From Deltaproteobacteria bacterium (GTDB taxonomy: Bacteria; Desulfobacterota; Desulfobacteria; Desulfobacterales; UBA11574): a DNA stretch of 30,779 nt. The first letter of the stretch is position 1. Every line of letters begins with the position of its first letter. A program made the position numbers and the translations under genes. Where the stretch lies: NCBI GenBank assembly GCA_019313505.1, contig JAFDBA010000003.1:1-30779 (forward strand). Reading direction: 5' to 3'. The notes under the pieces are model-generated. The model was given only the letters and a program-made list of their open reading frames with translations. It ran no database searches and was not told the origin of the DNA. Positions 6,407 to 14,717 of the stretch are shown here, piece by piece.

Positions 6407-7792
6407 TCAAAAAAAATGACCGAATATCATCCCGCTGATAGTGGCCATGATGACCACCAGCGTAATGTAAACAACTGTTTTTTTGGTACCCAATACACTT
6501 CGGATGACCAGCATATTCGGAAGGCTGAGTGCAGGTCCGGCAAGCAGCAGCGCCAGGGCCGGTCCCTGGCCCATGCCTGAACCAAGAAGACCTTGCAAAA
6601 TCGGTACCTCCGTAAGCGTTGCAAAGTACATGAATGCGCCTGCAACAGAAGCAAACAAGTTTGCTCCCAAAGAATTACCCCCCACCAGGCTGCTTACCCA
6701 TTTTGAAGAAATGAGACCCTCTGATCCAGGCCTTCCCAACAGAAGCCCGGCAACCAGTACCCCGGCAAAAAGCAGCGGCATGATCTGCTTTGTAAAATCC
6801 CAGGAAGAAAGAAACCAGTTTTCGGTTTCTCCACGGGTGGTGGTGATCATCCACACCAGTCCGATGATGCCTGTGGAAAAGGCGATGAGCGGTGCGTGGG
6901 GGAAAAGAAGCGCCAGAACCAGAACTGCTGCGCCGGCCAGCCCGACCTTATAGGCCTTTACCTTGAACCAGATGACGAGAAGAATTCCCAGGATAACTGC
7001 AAAAAGACCGGTCATCAGCCACTTGATACTGAAGATAGCATGCCACAGGCCTGTGGGTTCGGCCGGTTTGCCCCAGGTGGAAAAAATAAGAATAAATACC
7101 ATGACGGCAAAATAAATGACATTTTGCCACAGGGGACGTTCCACCTCGGGTTCTGGCATGTGCAATGCGGCCTGGGCTTTTGCCTCCTCTTCTTTTCTGA
7201 AAATAAAATGCATGATCAGGCCGATAACTATGCTGAAAATCACAGCGCCCACGGCACGAGCCGTACCTATGGCAAGGCCAAGCACCCGGGCAGTCAACAC
7301 AATTGCCAGTACATTAATGGCCGGACCCGAATAGAGAAAAGCAATGGCCGGCCCAAGTCCCGCACCCCGTTTCCAGATACTGGCAAAAATGGGTAAAACC
7401 GTGCATGAGCAGACCGCCAGAATGGAGCCTGATACAGACGCCACACCGTAAGCCAGCACTTTTTTGGCACCGGCGCCAAGGTACTTCATAACCGCCGCCT
7501 GGGACACAAAACAGGCAATGGCACCTGCAATGAAAAAGGCCGGGACCAGGCAGAGAATCACGTGCTCCTGAGCGTACCACTTAGCCAATGCAAGAGACTC
7601 GATCACGGCGCCGTTGAAACGGCTGTTGCCTATAGGGAGCCAGAAAAAGATGATAAAACCACCCACGATAACGCTCAGCGGTTTCCATATCTGTTTCCAG
7701 TCTATGAGACTCGGTTCAACTTCTTCCTGTTCAATTTCCGCAGAGCTTTCTATTGGAATCTGCGTTTTTTTTACGATGGTTGTGTTACCCAA
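6407..7792 (-). CDS. COG0701-type permease (ArsP/YraQ-like)
   Basis: 461 residues from a TTG at 7792, placed 8 bases after GGAGG. The longer frame to 7912 starts inside a repeat and is rejected. About ten to twelve membrane segments fall in two halves. The family motif AVCSCTVLPIFA (first half) carries the Cys pair, and SGPAINVLA and AGPALSLPNML are the matching helix starts in each half. COG0701/DUF318 permeases include ArsP, which exports organoarsenicals. Others have no proven substrate. ArsR lies upstream and thioredoxin-like proteins lie on either side, which points to thiol-linked metalloid or metal transport. The substrate is not evident from sequence. Confidence 0.85.
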   Translation of the reverse strand: MGNTTIVKKTQIPIESSAEIEQEEVEPSLIDWKQIWKPLSVIVGGFIIFFWLPIGNSRFNGAVIESLALAKWYAQEHVILCLVPAFFIAGAIACFVSQAAVMKYLGAGAKKVLAYGVASVSGSILAVCSCTVLPIFASIWKRGAGLGPAIAFLYSGPAINVLAIVLTARVLGLAIGTARAVGAVIFSIVIGLIMHFIFRKEEEAKAQAALHMPEPEVERPLWQNVIYFAVMVFILIFSTWGKPAEPTGLWHAIFSIKWLMTGLFAVILGILLVIWFKVKAYKVGLAGAAVLVLALLFPHAPLIAFSTGIIGLVWMITTTRGETENWFLSSWDFTKQIMPLLFAGVLVAGLLLGRPGSEGLISSKWVSSLVGGNSLGANLFASVAGAFMYFATLTEVPILQGLLGSGMGQGPALALLLAGPALSLPNMLVIRSVLGTKKTVVYITLVVIMATISGMIFGHFF

Positions 7793-7875
7793 TTCTTTGT
7801 CCTCCCTGATCCGGATAAACCGGAAATATTTTTTTCTGTAAAGACACGAGGGCGCAAATAATTTATTTAATATTA

Positions 7876-7917
7876 TTTTTCTTCGTGACCATGAGCATAC
7901 GTTTTGCCACAAAATAC
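7876..7917. repeat. shrunken CACAAAG-type repeat
   Basis: TTTTTCTTCGTG and GTTTTGCCACAAAA lie 13 bases apart, matching both ends of the copy at 25371-25433 with most of the centre lost. It sits in the 135-base gap before the permease gene and supplies the false upstream ATG of that frame. Confidence 0.5.
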
Positions 7918-7927
7918 TAAAAAATAA

Positions 7928-8161
7928 TCATTTGGATATCCAGGTTTTGATATCTTCTTTTTTTGGAATCTTCCCAACGATTTTGACATCGCCGTCAATC
8001 ACCACGGCAGGTGTGCCGAAAATACCATATCCTGCTATCTCCATGATATCCGTAACTTTTTCAATGTTAGCGTCAACACCTGTTTCAGATACAGCTTCTT
8101 TCACAAGTTTCACAGTTTGTTCGCATTTGGGACACCCCGGTCCCAAGACTTTTATTTCCAT
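7928..8161 (-). CDS. redox-active disulfide protein (Thioredoxin_3)
   Basis: 77 residues. Of two in-frame ATGs, the one at 8161 is preferred because GGAG stands 6 bases before it. The ATG at 8167 directly abuts that site. The active site LGPGCPKCEQ carries the CxxC, and GIFGTPAVVIDGD carries the cis-proline. This is the small cytoplasmic thioredoxin-like family known from methanogens and anaerobes (MTH895 type). It lies between arsR and the permease gene, and its domain is repeated in the protein encoded at 5711. A role in reducing the permease's cargo or its partner is inferred from gene order. Confidence 0.88.
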   Translation of the reverse strand: MEIKVLGPGCPKCEQTVKLVKEAVSETGVDANIEKVTDIMEIAGYGIFGTPAVVIDGDVKIVGKIPKKEDIKTWISK

Positions 8162-8236
8162 CTTCATCTCCTTTTATCTAATCTTATTTCCTATATATTA
8201 ATATAATCATATAGCTATATATTGAGACCAAAAAAA

Positions 8237-8578
8237 TTAGCCGGTTATTTCATCCCTGTTTAAAAACGGTGCCTTTTTAATCAGCTCGGCCACCTGTGGA
8301 TCATTATCGAGCCAGTGTTTTAAATTGCCCAACAAATTGGCGGCATAAGGACTATGGTGTCCGTCAGAAAGATAATAATTGACCCATAAACCATCCTTAT
8401 GATAATCTATCAGTCCAGCTTCTTCGAGTATTTTGAGGTGTTTGGAAACACTTGGCTGAGATATTTCAAGTGCGGCCTGAAGCTCGCAAACACACATCAC
8501 CTTTTGCTGAAGCAATTTTACGATTTTTACCCGATTGGGGTCTGAAAGGGCTTTCATAACTTTGACAAATGTTTTCAT
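8237..8578 (-). CDS. ArsR/SmtB-family metal-responsive repressor
   Basis: 113 residues. It is a winged-helix protein: KALSDPNRVKIVKLL opens the fold and QPSVSKHLKILEEAGLI is the recognition helix. The motif VMCVCELQ is the ArsR-type metal site (CxC in helix alpha-3) and suggests arsenite, antimonite, cadmium or a similar thiophilic ligand. AGGAGT precedes the ATG. A TTGACA/TATATT promoter lies directly upstream, with a palindrome over its -10 box, so autoregulation is likely. As first gene of the minus-strand run down to 2885, it probably controls the whole unit. The 66-base gap after it holds ATATAGCTATAT (8209-8220), a second possible site. Confidence 0.92.
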   Translation of the reverse strand: MKTFVKVMKALSDPNRVKIVKLLQQKVMCVCELQAALEISQPSVSKHLKILEEAGLIDYHKDGLWVNYYLSDGHHSPYAANLLGNLKHWLDNDPQVAELIKKAPFLNRDEITG

Positions 8579-8601
8579 GCTAACTCCTTATATTGTTAAA
8601 A

Positions 8602-8633
8602 TGGAATATAGTCCATAACTAGGCAACTGTCAA
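8602..8633 (-). promoter_or_regulatory. arsR-operon promoter with candidate operator
   Basis: On the minus strand, TTGACA (8633-8628) and TATATT (8610-8605) are separated by 17 bases, with the arsR ATG about 27 bases beyond the -10 box. TGGAATATAGTCCA (8602-8615) is a near-palindrome, 12 of 14 symmetric, that covers the -10 box, where an ArsR repressor would block polymerase. Confidence 0.6.
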
Positions 8634-8697
8634 ATACTTTTTTTATAATATTTTTTGAACCCCGGGTATCATCAAATATAAGTGATTGGAAAAATAT

Positions 8698-8726
8698 TTG
8701 ATAGTTGCTGAATAAAATGTTAGATT
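8698..8726 (+). promoter_or_regulatory. possible hypAB promoter
   Basis: TTGATA (8698-8703), 17 bases, then TAGATT (8721-8726), about 110 bases before hypA. Its -35 region, TATTTGATAGTTGC, repeats almost exactly the -35 region of the divergent arsR promoter (TATTTGACAGTTGC on the other strand). Confidence 0.4.
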
Positions 8727-8837
8727 GTCAAAACACTACAAAATATTTGTTAAAAATATTCAAACGGGAGCATCCGCAGTTTCTGACCGAAAAAGAAGGG
8801 TTTTCGTTAAGCACTAATTGGGCTAAATGAGTTGCTT

Positions 8838-9230
8838 ATGCATGAAATGGGCATAGCTATGGAGATCGTTGAGATTACGATTGCTTCAATTCCTGCCGGT
8901 ATGCAAGGACATAGAGTTGAAAGAGTCAATCTGAAAATCGGCAAATTGTCGGCGGTGGTACCCGAAAGTCTTCGTTTCTGTTTTGAGATTGTGGCTAAAG
9001 ACACCCCCCTTTGTGATGCAGAACTCAATATTGAAGAGGTTCCGGTTGTTGTAAGGTGCCGGGATTGCAATTCCCAAGAAACCATCAATGAACCGGTCTT
9101 TGCCTGCCGGAAATGCAGCAGCGGATCCGTGGAAGTTATTTCAGGCCAGGAGCTGGATATCACTTCAATCGAAATTGCTGATGAGGATGAAGCAGATGCT
9201 GATAAAACTATTGAAAAATCAACAATATAA
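8838..9230 (+). CDS. hypA: hydrogenase nickel incorporation protein HypA
   Basis: 130 residues. HypA delivers nickel to the [NiFe] hydrogenase large subunit with HypB. The start is the ATG at 8838, because nickel binding needs the N-terminal Met-His-Glu (MHEMGIAMEI). A TTG two codons upstream is rejected. The zinc domain has two CxxC pairs, RCRDC and ACRKC (about residues 74-97). KIGKLSAVVPESLRFCFE is the conserved core. The acidic tail (DEDEADADK) goes somewhat beyond the usual 113-118 residues. hypB overlaps its end by 35 bases. The pair is transcribed away from arsR and towards the other hyp genes, which lie on the opposite strand. Confidence 0.95.
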   Translation: MHEMGIAMEIVEITIASIPAGMQGHRVERVNLKIGKLSAVVPESLRFCFEIVAKDTPLCDAELNIEEVPVVVRCRDCNSQETINEPVFACRKCSSGSVEVISGQELDITSIEIADEDEADADKTIEKSTI

Positions 9231-9975
9231 CCATCACAAAACGTTTCAAAAACCTTTTCATTCCCATACCAGAAATGATGCCGACAGGGGAAACATAAAA
9301 GCCGGCACCAGTAAAATAAAGGTGATCCGCAAAGTTCTGGATGTTAATGACGCAATTGCGCAGCAGAATCGTGAACTATTTGCTAAAAAAGGGGTTTTTG
9401 TTATTAACGTGATGAGTTCTCCTGGTTCCGGCAAAACCGCAACACTCGAAAAGACCCTCTCTTATCTTATGCCTGAAATCAAATGCGCTGTGATTGTGGG
9501 CGATATCTGTACCTCCAATGACGCCGACCGGCTGGCTGTTTCAGGCGCGCCGGTTGTGCAGGTCAATACAGACGCGTTCGGAGGCGACTGTCACCTGGCG
9601 GCCCATGTCATTAAAACAGCGGTCAACAACTTTGAGTTGGAAGACGTCGATCTTTTAATCGTGGAGAACCTCGGTAACCTGGTATGTCCGGCCGAATTTG
9701 ACATGGGCGAGGATTTGCGGTTGGTCGTTTTAAGTGTGACGGAAGGTGAAGATAAGCCGGTCAAGTATCCTTTGATGTTTAGGGTATGCGACGCAACCTT
9801 ATTAAATAAAATTGATTTACTGCCGCATCTCGACTATGACCGCCAGGCGGCTGTGAAGTATATCCGGCAGGTACATTCCGACATGCCGATTTTTGAGATT
9901 TCGGCCAAAACCGAAGCAGGCTTTGGTCCCTGGATCGACTGGCTCAAACAGAAGATAAATCTTAAGTTAAAATAG
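9196..9975 (+). CDS. hypB: hydrogenase nickel incorporation GTPase HypB
   Basis: 259 residues from the ATG at 9196, with GAGGA 8 bases before. The frame is open to 9088, but that part lies inside hypA. HypB is a GTPase that powers nickel insertion with HypA. The P-loop SSPGSGKT is at about 74-81, the switch region GDICTSNDADR follows, FGGDCHLAAHV holds the Cys-His metal site between subunits, and NKIDLLPHLD is the guanine-specificity motif. The N-terminal tail has only a few His (YNHHKTF, FHSHT). It lacks both the long His-rich stretch of some HypBs and the CxxCGC motif of E. coli HypB. The exact start is less sure than the identity. Confidence 0.93.
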   Translation: MLIKLLKNQQYNHHKTFQKPFHSHTRNDADRGNIKAGTSKIKVIRKVLDVNDAIAQQNRELFAKKGVFVINVMSSPGSGKTATLEKTLSYLMPEIKCAVIVGDICTSNDADRLAVSGAPVVQVNTDAFGGDCHLAAHVIKTAVNNFELEDVDLLIVENLGNLVCPAEFDMGEDLRLVVLSVTEGEDKPVKYPLMFRVCDATLLNKIDLLPHLDYDRQAAVKYIRQVHSDMPIFEISAKTEAGFGPWIDWLKQKINLKLK

Positions 9976-10012
9976 TTGTCATCCAGTCCAGCCATGGGAG
10001 ATCCCGATTCCA

Positions 10013-11023
10013 TTAACAGATTCTCGGTAACTGTTCGCCAGTGAGCATATCAACGATTCTAGATCCACCGATGCTGGTTTGCATGATCACTTTACCGGGA
10101 TTATCAACGATCGCCTCCCCGATGATACAGGCGTCTTGGCCGAATTCATCTGCCCTTATCGCTGCAAGGACTTTTTCGGCATAATCAGGAGCTACAAAGG
10201 CAATCAATTTGCCTTCATTGGCAACATAGAAAGGATCAAATCCCAGCAGTTCACAGATTCCGGCGATCTCTTTTTTTAGCGGAACCTTTTCTTCGTAAAT
10301 TTTAATTCCGACGCCGGATTTGCCTGCAATTTCATTCAATGCCGTACCGACACCTCCGCGAGTCGGGTCGCGCAGCACGTGGATATCCTTGTGGGCGGCA
10401 AGCATTTTTGTCACCATATGATTTAGCGGCGCGGTATCACTTATAACCGGTGAGTTAAAAATCATACCTTCTCTTTGGGTTAATACGGTCATGCCGTGAT
10501 CAGCAATACTTCCGCTAATGATAACTTTATCTCCCGGACGGGCCCTATGGCTGGAAATGTCGACCTGCCGGGGTATTAGCCCAATCCCGGACGTATTAAC
10601 AAAAATCTTGTCCACAGCACCTTTGGGAACAACTTTAGTATCTCCGGTCACAACTTTTACATTAGCCTTTTCAGCAGCCAAAGCCATGTCTTTAAGGATT
10701 TTACCCAGATCCGTCAAAGAAAGACCCTCTTCTATAATTAATCCTGCGCTAAGATAAAGCGGAGCAGCCCCGCACATGGCGAGATCATTGACAGTTCCGT
10801 TTACAGCAAGTTTTCCAATACTTCCCCCCGGGAAAAAAATGGGATCGACCACATAGGTGTCTGTGGAAAAAGCCATTCGCTGTTTGGCAATATCGAAAAT
10901 TGCGCCGTCGTGCAGTACTTCAAGCATTGGATTGTCAAATATGGGGAGGATCATATCAGTAATCAACTGGTGTGACATCTTCCCGCCGCTACCGTGATCC
11001 AAAAGAATTTTATCGATCTTCAT
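10013..11023 (-). CDS. hypE: hydrogenase maturation protein HypE (carbamoyl dehydratase)
   Basis: 336 residues. HypE takes the carbamoyl group from HypF on its C-terminal cysteine and dehydrates it with ATP to thiocyanate, the source of the iron-bound cyanide. The protein ends in PRIC, the invariant C-terminal Cys. The AIR-synthase-like fold shows LDHGSGGK at the start, AFSTDTYVVDPIFFPGG for ATP, and LRDPTRGGVGTALNEIA. Normal length. It is the last gene of the minus-strand hyb-hyp run, converging on hypB with a 37-base gap and 11 bases after hypD. Confidence 0.96.
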   Translation of the reverse strand: MKIDKILLDHGSGGKMSHQLITDMILPIFDNPMLEVLHDGAIFDIAKQRMAFSTDTYVVDPIFFPGGSIGKLAVNGTVNDLAMCGAAPLYLSAGLIIEEGLSLTDLGKILKDMALAAEKANVKVVTGDTKVVPKGAVDKIFVNTSGIGLIPRQVDISSHRARPGDKVIISGSIADHGMTVLTQREGMIFNSPVISDTAPLNHMVTKMLAAHKDIHVLRDPTRGGVGTALNEIAGKSGVGIKIYEEKVPLKKEIAGICELLGFDPFYVANEGKLIAFVAPDYAEKVLAAIRADEFGQDACIIGEAIVDNPGKVIMQTSIGGSRIVDMLTGEQLPRIC

Positions 11024-11034
11024 TGAATGGTCCT

Positions 11035-12126
11035 TTATATACTGTGGTAGCGATCATAAGCTGCACAGGTCCCTTCGTTTGAAACCATGCAAGGGCCCAC
11101 CGGGTTCATGGGTGTGCAGACCTTTTGATAAAGCGGGCACTCAGTCGGATTTTTAATACCTGTCAGGATTTCACCGCAGACACAGCCTTTGGGTTCCTTT
11201 GATTCAGAAACAATGATTGCAAATTCTTTTTGGGCATCAAAGGCGGCAAATTCCTTTCTGATCTTAAGACCACTATCTGGAATTGTTCCGATACCGCGCC
11301 ACTTAACATCAACGATTTCAAAGACATCCTGCATGATTTTTTGGGCTTTTACGTTGCCTTCAAATGTAACGGCCCGCCGGTAGCCGTTGGTTAGTTGCGG
11401 AGCTCCGGTTTCAATCTGTTCAACCAGGATTAAGATTGCCTGCAATATGTCTAACGGTTCAAATCCAGCAATAGCACATGGAGTTTGATATTGTTTAAAA
11501 AATGATTGGTAAGCCTTTGTGCCAATAACCACGGAAACATGGCCGGGAAGCATGAAACCGTCTATATTCACTTCTCTGGTGGACATGAGGGCGACAAGTG
11601 CCGGAGGGACCAGTTTGTGAGCGGAAATGACAAAGTAGTTATCAATATTCATCTCTTTGGCAGCAAGTATCGATGCGGCTATGGTCGGTGCGGTGGTTTC
11701 AAAGCCGACCCCCAAAAAGACAACGTTTTTATTTGGGTTTTTCTTTGCAATCTCAAGAGCGTCAAAAGTCGAATAAACGATGCGGATATCTCGGCCCCCG
11801 GCACGTTCTGTCTGAAGGGATGAATCGGTCCCCGGGACTTTGATAAGATCGCCAAAGGTTGTAATGATCACATCTTCTACTCTGGATAGCGCTATAAAAG
11901 CATCGATTTCATTTTGAGCGGTAACGCATACAGGGCACCCGGGACCTGAGAGCAGCGAAATCGTTTCCGGTAACAGATGTCTGATTCCGCTTTTGAAAAT
12001 CGACATAGTATGAGTGCCGCAGACTTCCATTAAGCGCAACGGCTGTTTACTGATCGCTGTTATCCGTTCAACGATTTTCCGGGTGATTGCGGGGTCCCGG
12101 TATTCCTCTAAGTATTTGATAGCCAT
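11035..12126 (-). CDS. hypD: hydrogenase maturation protein HypD
   Basis: 363 residues. HypD, with HypC, is the scaffold on which Fe(CO)(CN)2 is assembled. Conserved blocks are all present: MEVCGTHTMSIFKSGI with the catalytic Cys, SGPGCPVCVT, GVGFETTAPT and LPGHVSVVIG. The C-terminal [4Fe-4S] region runs CVCGEI, then ECPLYQKVCTP, then GPCMVSNEGTCAAY. The ATG at 12126 follows GGGTAATAGGT. hypF ends 17 bases upstream and hypE begins 11 bases downstream, so the three are co-transcribed. Length and motifs are typical. Confidence 0.96.
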   Translation of the reverse strand: MAIKYLEEYRDPAITRKIVERITAISKQPLRLMEVCGTHTMSIFKSGIRHLLPETISLLSGPGCPVCVTAQNEIDAFIALSRVEDVIITTFGDLIKVPGTDSSLQTERAGGRDIRIVYSTFDALEIAKKNPNKNVVFLGVGFETTAPTIAASILAAKEMNIDNYFVISAHKLVPPALVALMSTREVNIDGFMLPGHVSVVIGTKAYQSFFKQYQTPCAIAGFEPLDILQAILILVEQIETGAPQLTNGYRRAVTFEGNVKAQKIMQDVFEIVDVKWRGIGTIPDSGLKIRKEFAAFDAQKEFAIIVSESKEPKGCVCGEILTGIKNPTECPLYQKVCTPMNPVGPCMVSNEGTCAAYDRYHSI

Positions 12127-12143
12127 ACCTATTACCCTTAAGC

Positions 12144-14423
12144 TTATTTACCGGCAACTGCAGCAGCGACCATGGCCTGACCAAGGCTGATGCCCCCGTC
12201 GTTGGCCGGAACCTTTGAGTGGGAAAAAACCTTAAATTTTCTCTTTTCAAGTGCATTAATCAATCCGGTTAAAAGCAGCGAATTCTGAAACACACCGCCG
12301 CTGAGTATTATGCGGTTCAAGTCGTTCTCTTTGCGAATGACCTCGCACAGTTCGGAAAACATTCTGATCAGGGTCTGATGAAACTTATGGCTGATCACAG
12401 ATGGGTGAAGTCCTTGCAGCATGTCTTTAACTACACCCTGGATAATCGGCCTGGTTAGAATTTTGTGCCTGTCGGTAGTTTCCCATTCGTAGTCATAGAT
12501 GCCGGCTACTTGATCACTTGCTAACATCTCCAGTTCCATGGCGGCCTGGCCTTCGAACAAAACATGATTTCTTATCCCGACAATCGACGCAATGCCGTCA
12601 AAAAGACGCCCTAAGCTGGAGGTAAGTGGAGAATTGATTTTTTTTCTTATCATATCCACAATAATCTTTACCTTATCGGCCTCAATTGCTTTCAACACAG
12701 GAAGATCAAGATTCCAGAAATCTTGGCCAAAGGCATCGTAAAGGTAGCTCACAGCCATGCGCCATGGCTCTTTTATGGCTGCAGCACTCCCGGGCATTGG
12801 TAAATAGGCAAAATGAGCTGTCCGGGAAAACTTTTCTATATCGGCAATCAGGATTTCGCCTCCCCATATGGCGCCGTCGGTTCCATATCCGGTTCCATCA
12901 AAAGCGAGGCCGATGACGGGACCGTCGATCCGGTTTTCCGCCATGGCGCTGACAATATGAGCATGGTGGTGTTGAATCTGGATCTTTTTAATATCTTTTT
13001 GTTCTTGAGCATATCGAGAGCTCAAATAGTCCGGGTGAAGGTCAAAAGCAATAATTTCCGGTTGAACATCCAGTATCCGCTGCATGTGTTGTATCGTCAG
13101 CTTAAAAAAGTCATAAGTTGCCGGATTTTCAAGATCGCCGATATGCTGGCTTAAAAAGGCTTTATTAGCTTTGGTCAGACATATCGTATTTTTTAGTTCA
13201 GCGCCACAGGCCAAAATGGATGGGACCTTTTTATTAAGAAAAACAGGAACCGGAACATAGCCCCTTGAACGCCGGATAAAGCGTGTGTCGCCAGATGTTT
13301 TCCTGACAATTGAATCATCACTGCGCAGATAGATATCACGGTTATGAATCAAAAAATAATCAGCGATATCAGACAATCTTTCAAAGGCATCGTTATTGTC
13401 AATGGCTATCGGTTCCTCACGCATGTTACCGCTAGTCATCACCATGGCGGTAAAGCCGTGACTCAAAAGCAGGTAGTGGAGAGGTGTATACGGCAGCATG
13501 GCGCCAAAATAACAGTTGCGGGGCGCCACCGCCTTTGCAATCGAATTTGGTTCTTTTTTTTTCAGAAGTACGATGGGGCGCTGGGGTGAAGTAAGCAGTT
13601 TTTCTTCTTCCGAACCTACCTTTGCATAGCTTTGCACACTCTCGACATCGAGGGATATCAGGGCAAAAGGTTTTTCTTCCCGATGTTTTCTTTTTCGCAA
13701 AGTTGCAACTGCCTGGTCATTTTCGGCGTCCACAGCCAGATGAAAACCGCCCAGTCCCTTAATGGCGATAATACATCCCTGCTTTAGCAGTTTAGTTGTT
13801 TTTTCAATTGGTTTTGGAGTCGCTATCTTTTGACGAGTATTATCATAAAGGTCTATATGGGGACCGCAATCTTTGCAGGCGTTGGGCTGGGCATGAAATC
13901 TTCTGTTTGCAGGGTTGTCGTACTCAGCCTGGCAAAGGGGGCACATTTTAAAGTGCTTCATGGAGGTTTTCGGCCGATCATACGGAATATCGTCAATGAT
14001 GGTATAGCGGGGTCCGCAGTTGGTGCAGTTGATGAAAGGGTACTGGAACCGGCGGTCATGGAGATCAAATAATTCGCGGCGGCAGTCATCGCAAACAGAT
14101 ACGTCCGGTGATATAAGGGTCGTCATCACCGACTGCTCTCTGCTGTCTACAATTGTAAAGTCCCGGTGATTGTTAACCAGTTCATCAAAAAAATCAATCT
14201 CAGTGATATGGGCCAGCGGCGGTTTTTTTTCGGAAATATCGCTGCAGAATAATTCAATATGCTGCTTGTTCCCCTCTATGTGTATGAATACGCCCGAGGA
14301 TGTATTGGCGACCTCACCTTTAAGAGTATACCGGTTGGCAAGCTTGTAAACAAAGGGCCTAAAGCCGACCCCTTGAACGATCCCGTTTATCTCGACTCTT
14401 CTGGCAACGCATTCTTCCGTCAA
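12144..14423 (-). CDS. hypF: carbamoyltransferase HypF
   Basis: 759 residues. HypF makes carbamoyl-adenylate from carbamoyl phosphate and ATP and transfers the carbamoyl group to HypE. The domains are in order. An acylphosphatase (about 5-95) carries GIVQGVGFRPFVYKLA. Two zinc fingers (about 105-185) show CDDCRREL, NCTNCGP, CPLCQ and CKDCGP. A YrdC-like domain (about 195-390) has KRKHREEKPFALI and TSGNMREEP. A kinase-like carbamoyltransferase (about 395-759) has HHHAHIVSAM and FDGTGYGTDG. The start is a TTG at 14423 with AGGG close by. It is the least certain part, but residue 7 onward is clearly family sequence. It lies 6 bases after hypC. Confidence 0.95.
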   Translation of the reverse strand: MTEECVARRVEINGIVQGVGFRPFVYKLANRYTLKGEVANTSSGVFIHIEGNKQHIELFCSDISEKKPPLAHITEIDFFDELVNNHRDFTIVDSREQSVMTTLISPDVSVCDDCRRELFDLHDRRFQYPFINCTNCGPRYTIIDDIPYDRPKTSMKHFKMCPLCQAEYDNPANRRFHAQPNACKDCGPHIDLYDNTRQKIATPKPIEKTTKLLKQGCIIAIKGLGGFHLAVDAENDQAVATLRKRKHREEKPFALISLDVESVQSYAKVGSEEEKLLTSPQRPIVLLKKKEPNSIAKAVAPRNCYFGAMLPYTPLHYLLLSHGFTAMVMTSGNMREEPIAIDNNDAFERLSDIADYFLIHNRDIYLRSDDSIVRKTSGDTRFIRRSRGYVPVPVFLNKKVPSILACGAELKNTICLTKANKAFLSQHIGDLENPATYDFFKLTIQHMQRILDVQPEIIAFDLHPDYLSSRYAQEQKDIKKIQIQHHHAHIVSAMAENRIDGPVIGLAFDGTGYGTDGAIWGGEILIADIEKFSRTAHFAYLPMPGSAAAIKEPWRMAVSYLYDAFGQDFWNLDLPVLKAIEADKVKIIVDMIRKKINSPLTSSLGRLFDGIASIVGIRNHVLFEGQAAMELEMLASDQVAGIYDYEWETTDRHKILTRPIIQGVVKDMLQGLHPSVISHKFHQTLIRMFSELCEVIRKENDLNRIILSGGVFQNSLLLTGLINALEKRKFKVFSHSKVPANDGGISLGQAMVAAAVAGK

Positions 14424-14429
14424 TCCCTA

Positions 14430-14672
14430 TCAATTCCCTCCTTTTTGATCGCCGAATATCAATGCAGCTGCTTCCCTGAGGAGATTTAAAGATTCCAGGG
14501 CATGTTCTTCGTTAATTTTGTTGATGGCAAAGCCGGCGTGTACAATGACATAATCTCCAACCTTCGGTTTTTCCAGCAGAAGCAGGCTGGCCTCTCTTTG
14601 AACACCGTCGACATCGATGGTCGCCACATTGTCTTTGATTTTTATGATTTTTGATGGAATTGCAAGACACAT
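14430..14672 (-). CDS. hypC: hydrogenase assembly chaperone HypC
   Basis: 80 residues. HypC carries the iron centre with HypD and delivers it to the large-subunit precursor. The start is the ATG at 14672, because the function needs Cys directly after Met (MCLAIPSKI). A start three codons earlier would bury it. VIVHAGFAI holds the conserved His. The body is a small beta-barrel (TIDVDGVQREASLLLL) with a C-terminal helix, and the length is typical. AGGG lies about 9 bases before. It sits between the protease and hypF. Confidence 0.96.
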   Translation of the reverse strand: MCLAIPSKIIKIKDNVATIDVDGVQREASLLLLEKPKVGDYVIVHAGFAINKINEEHALESLNLLREAAALIFGDQKGGN

Positions 14673-14717
14673 TCGTAACAACCCTTTTATTTGTAGAATT
14701 GTGAAGCGATTTAATAA

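Noticed and set aside
7793..7912. longer start of the permease at 7912
   Set aside because: The extension begins inside a repeat and has no family similarity. GGAGG precedes the TTG at 7792.
9088..9195. hypB start at 9088
   Set aside because: It lies inside the hypA zinc domain with no ribosome site. The ATG at 9196 has GAGGA at proper spacing.
12686..14489. several plus-strand ORFs opposite hypF
   Set aside because: They are shadows of a clearly conserved minus-strand gene, with no ribosome sites or recognisable domains.
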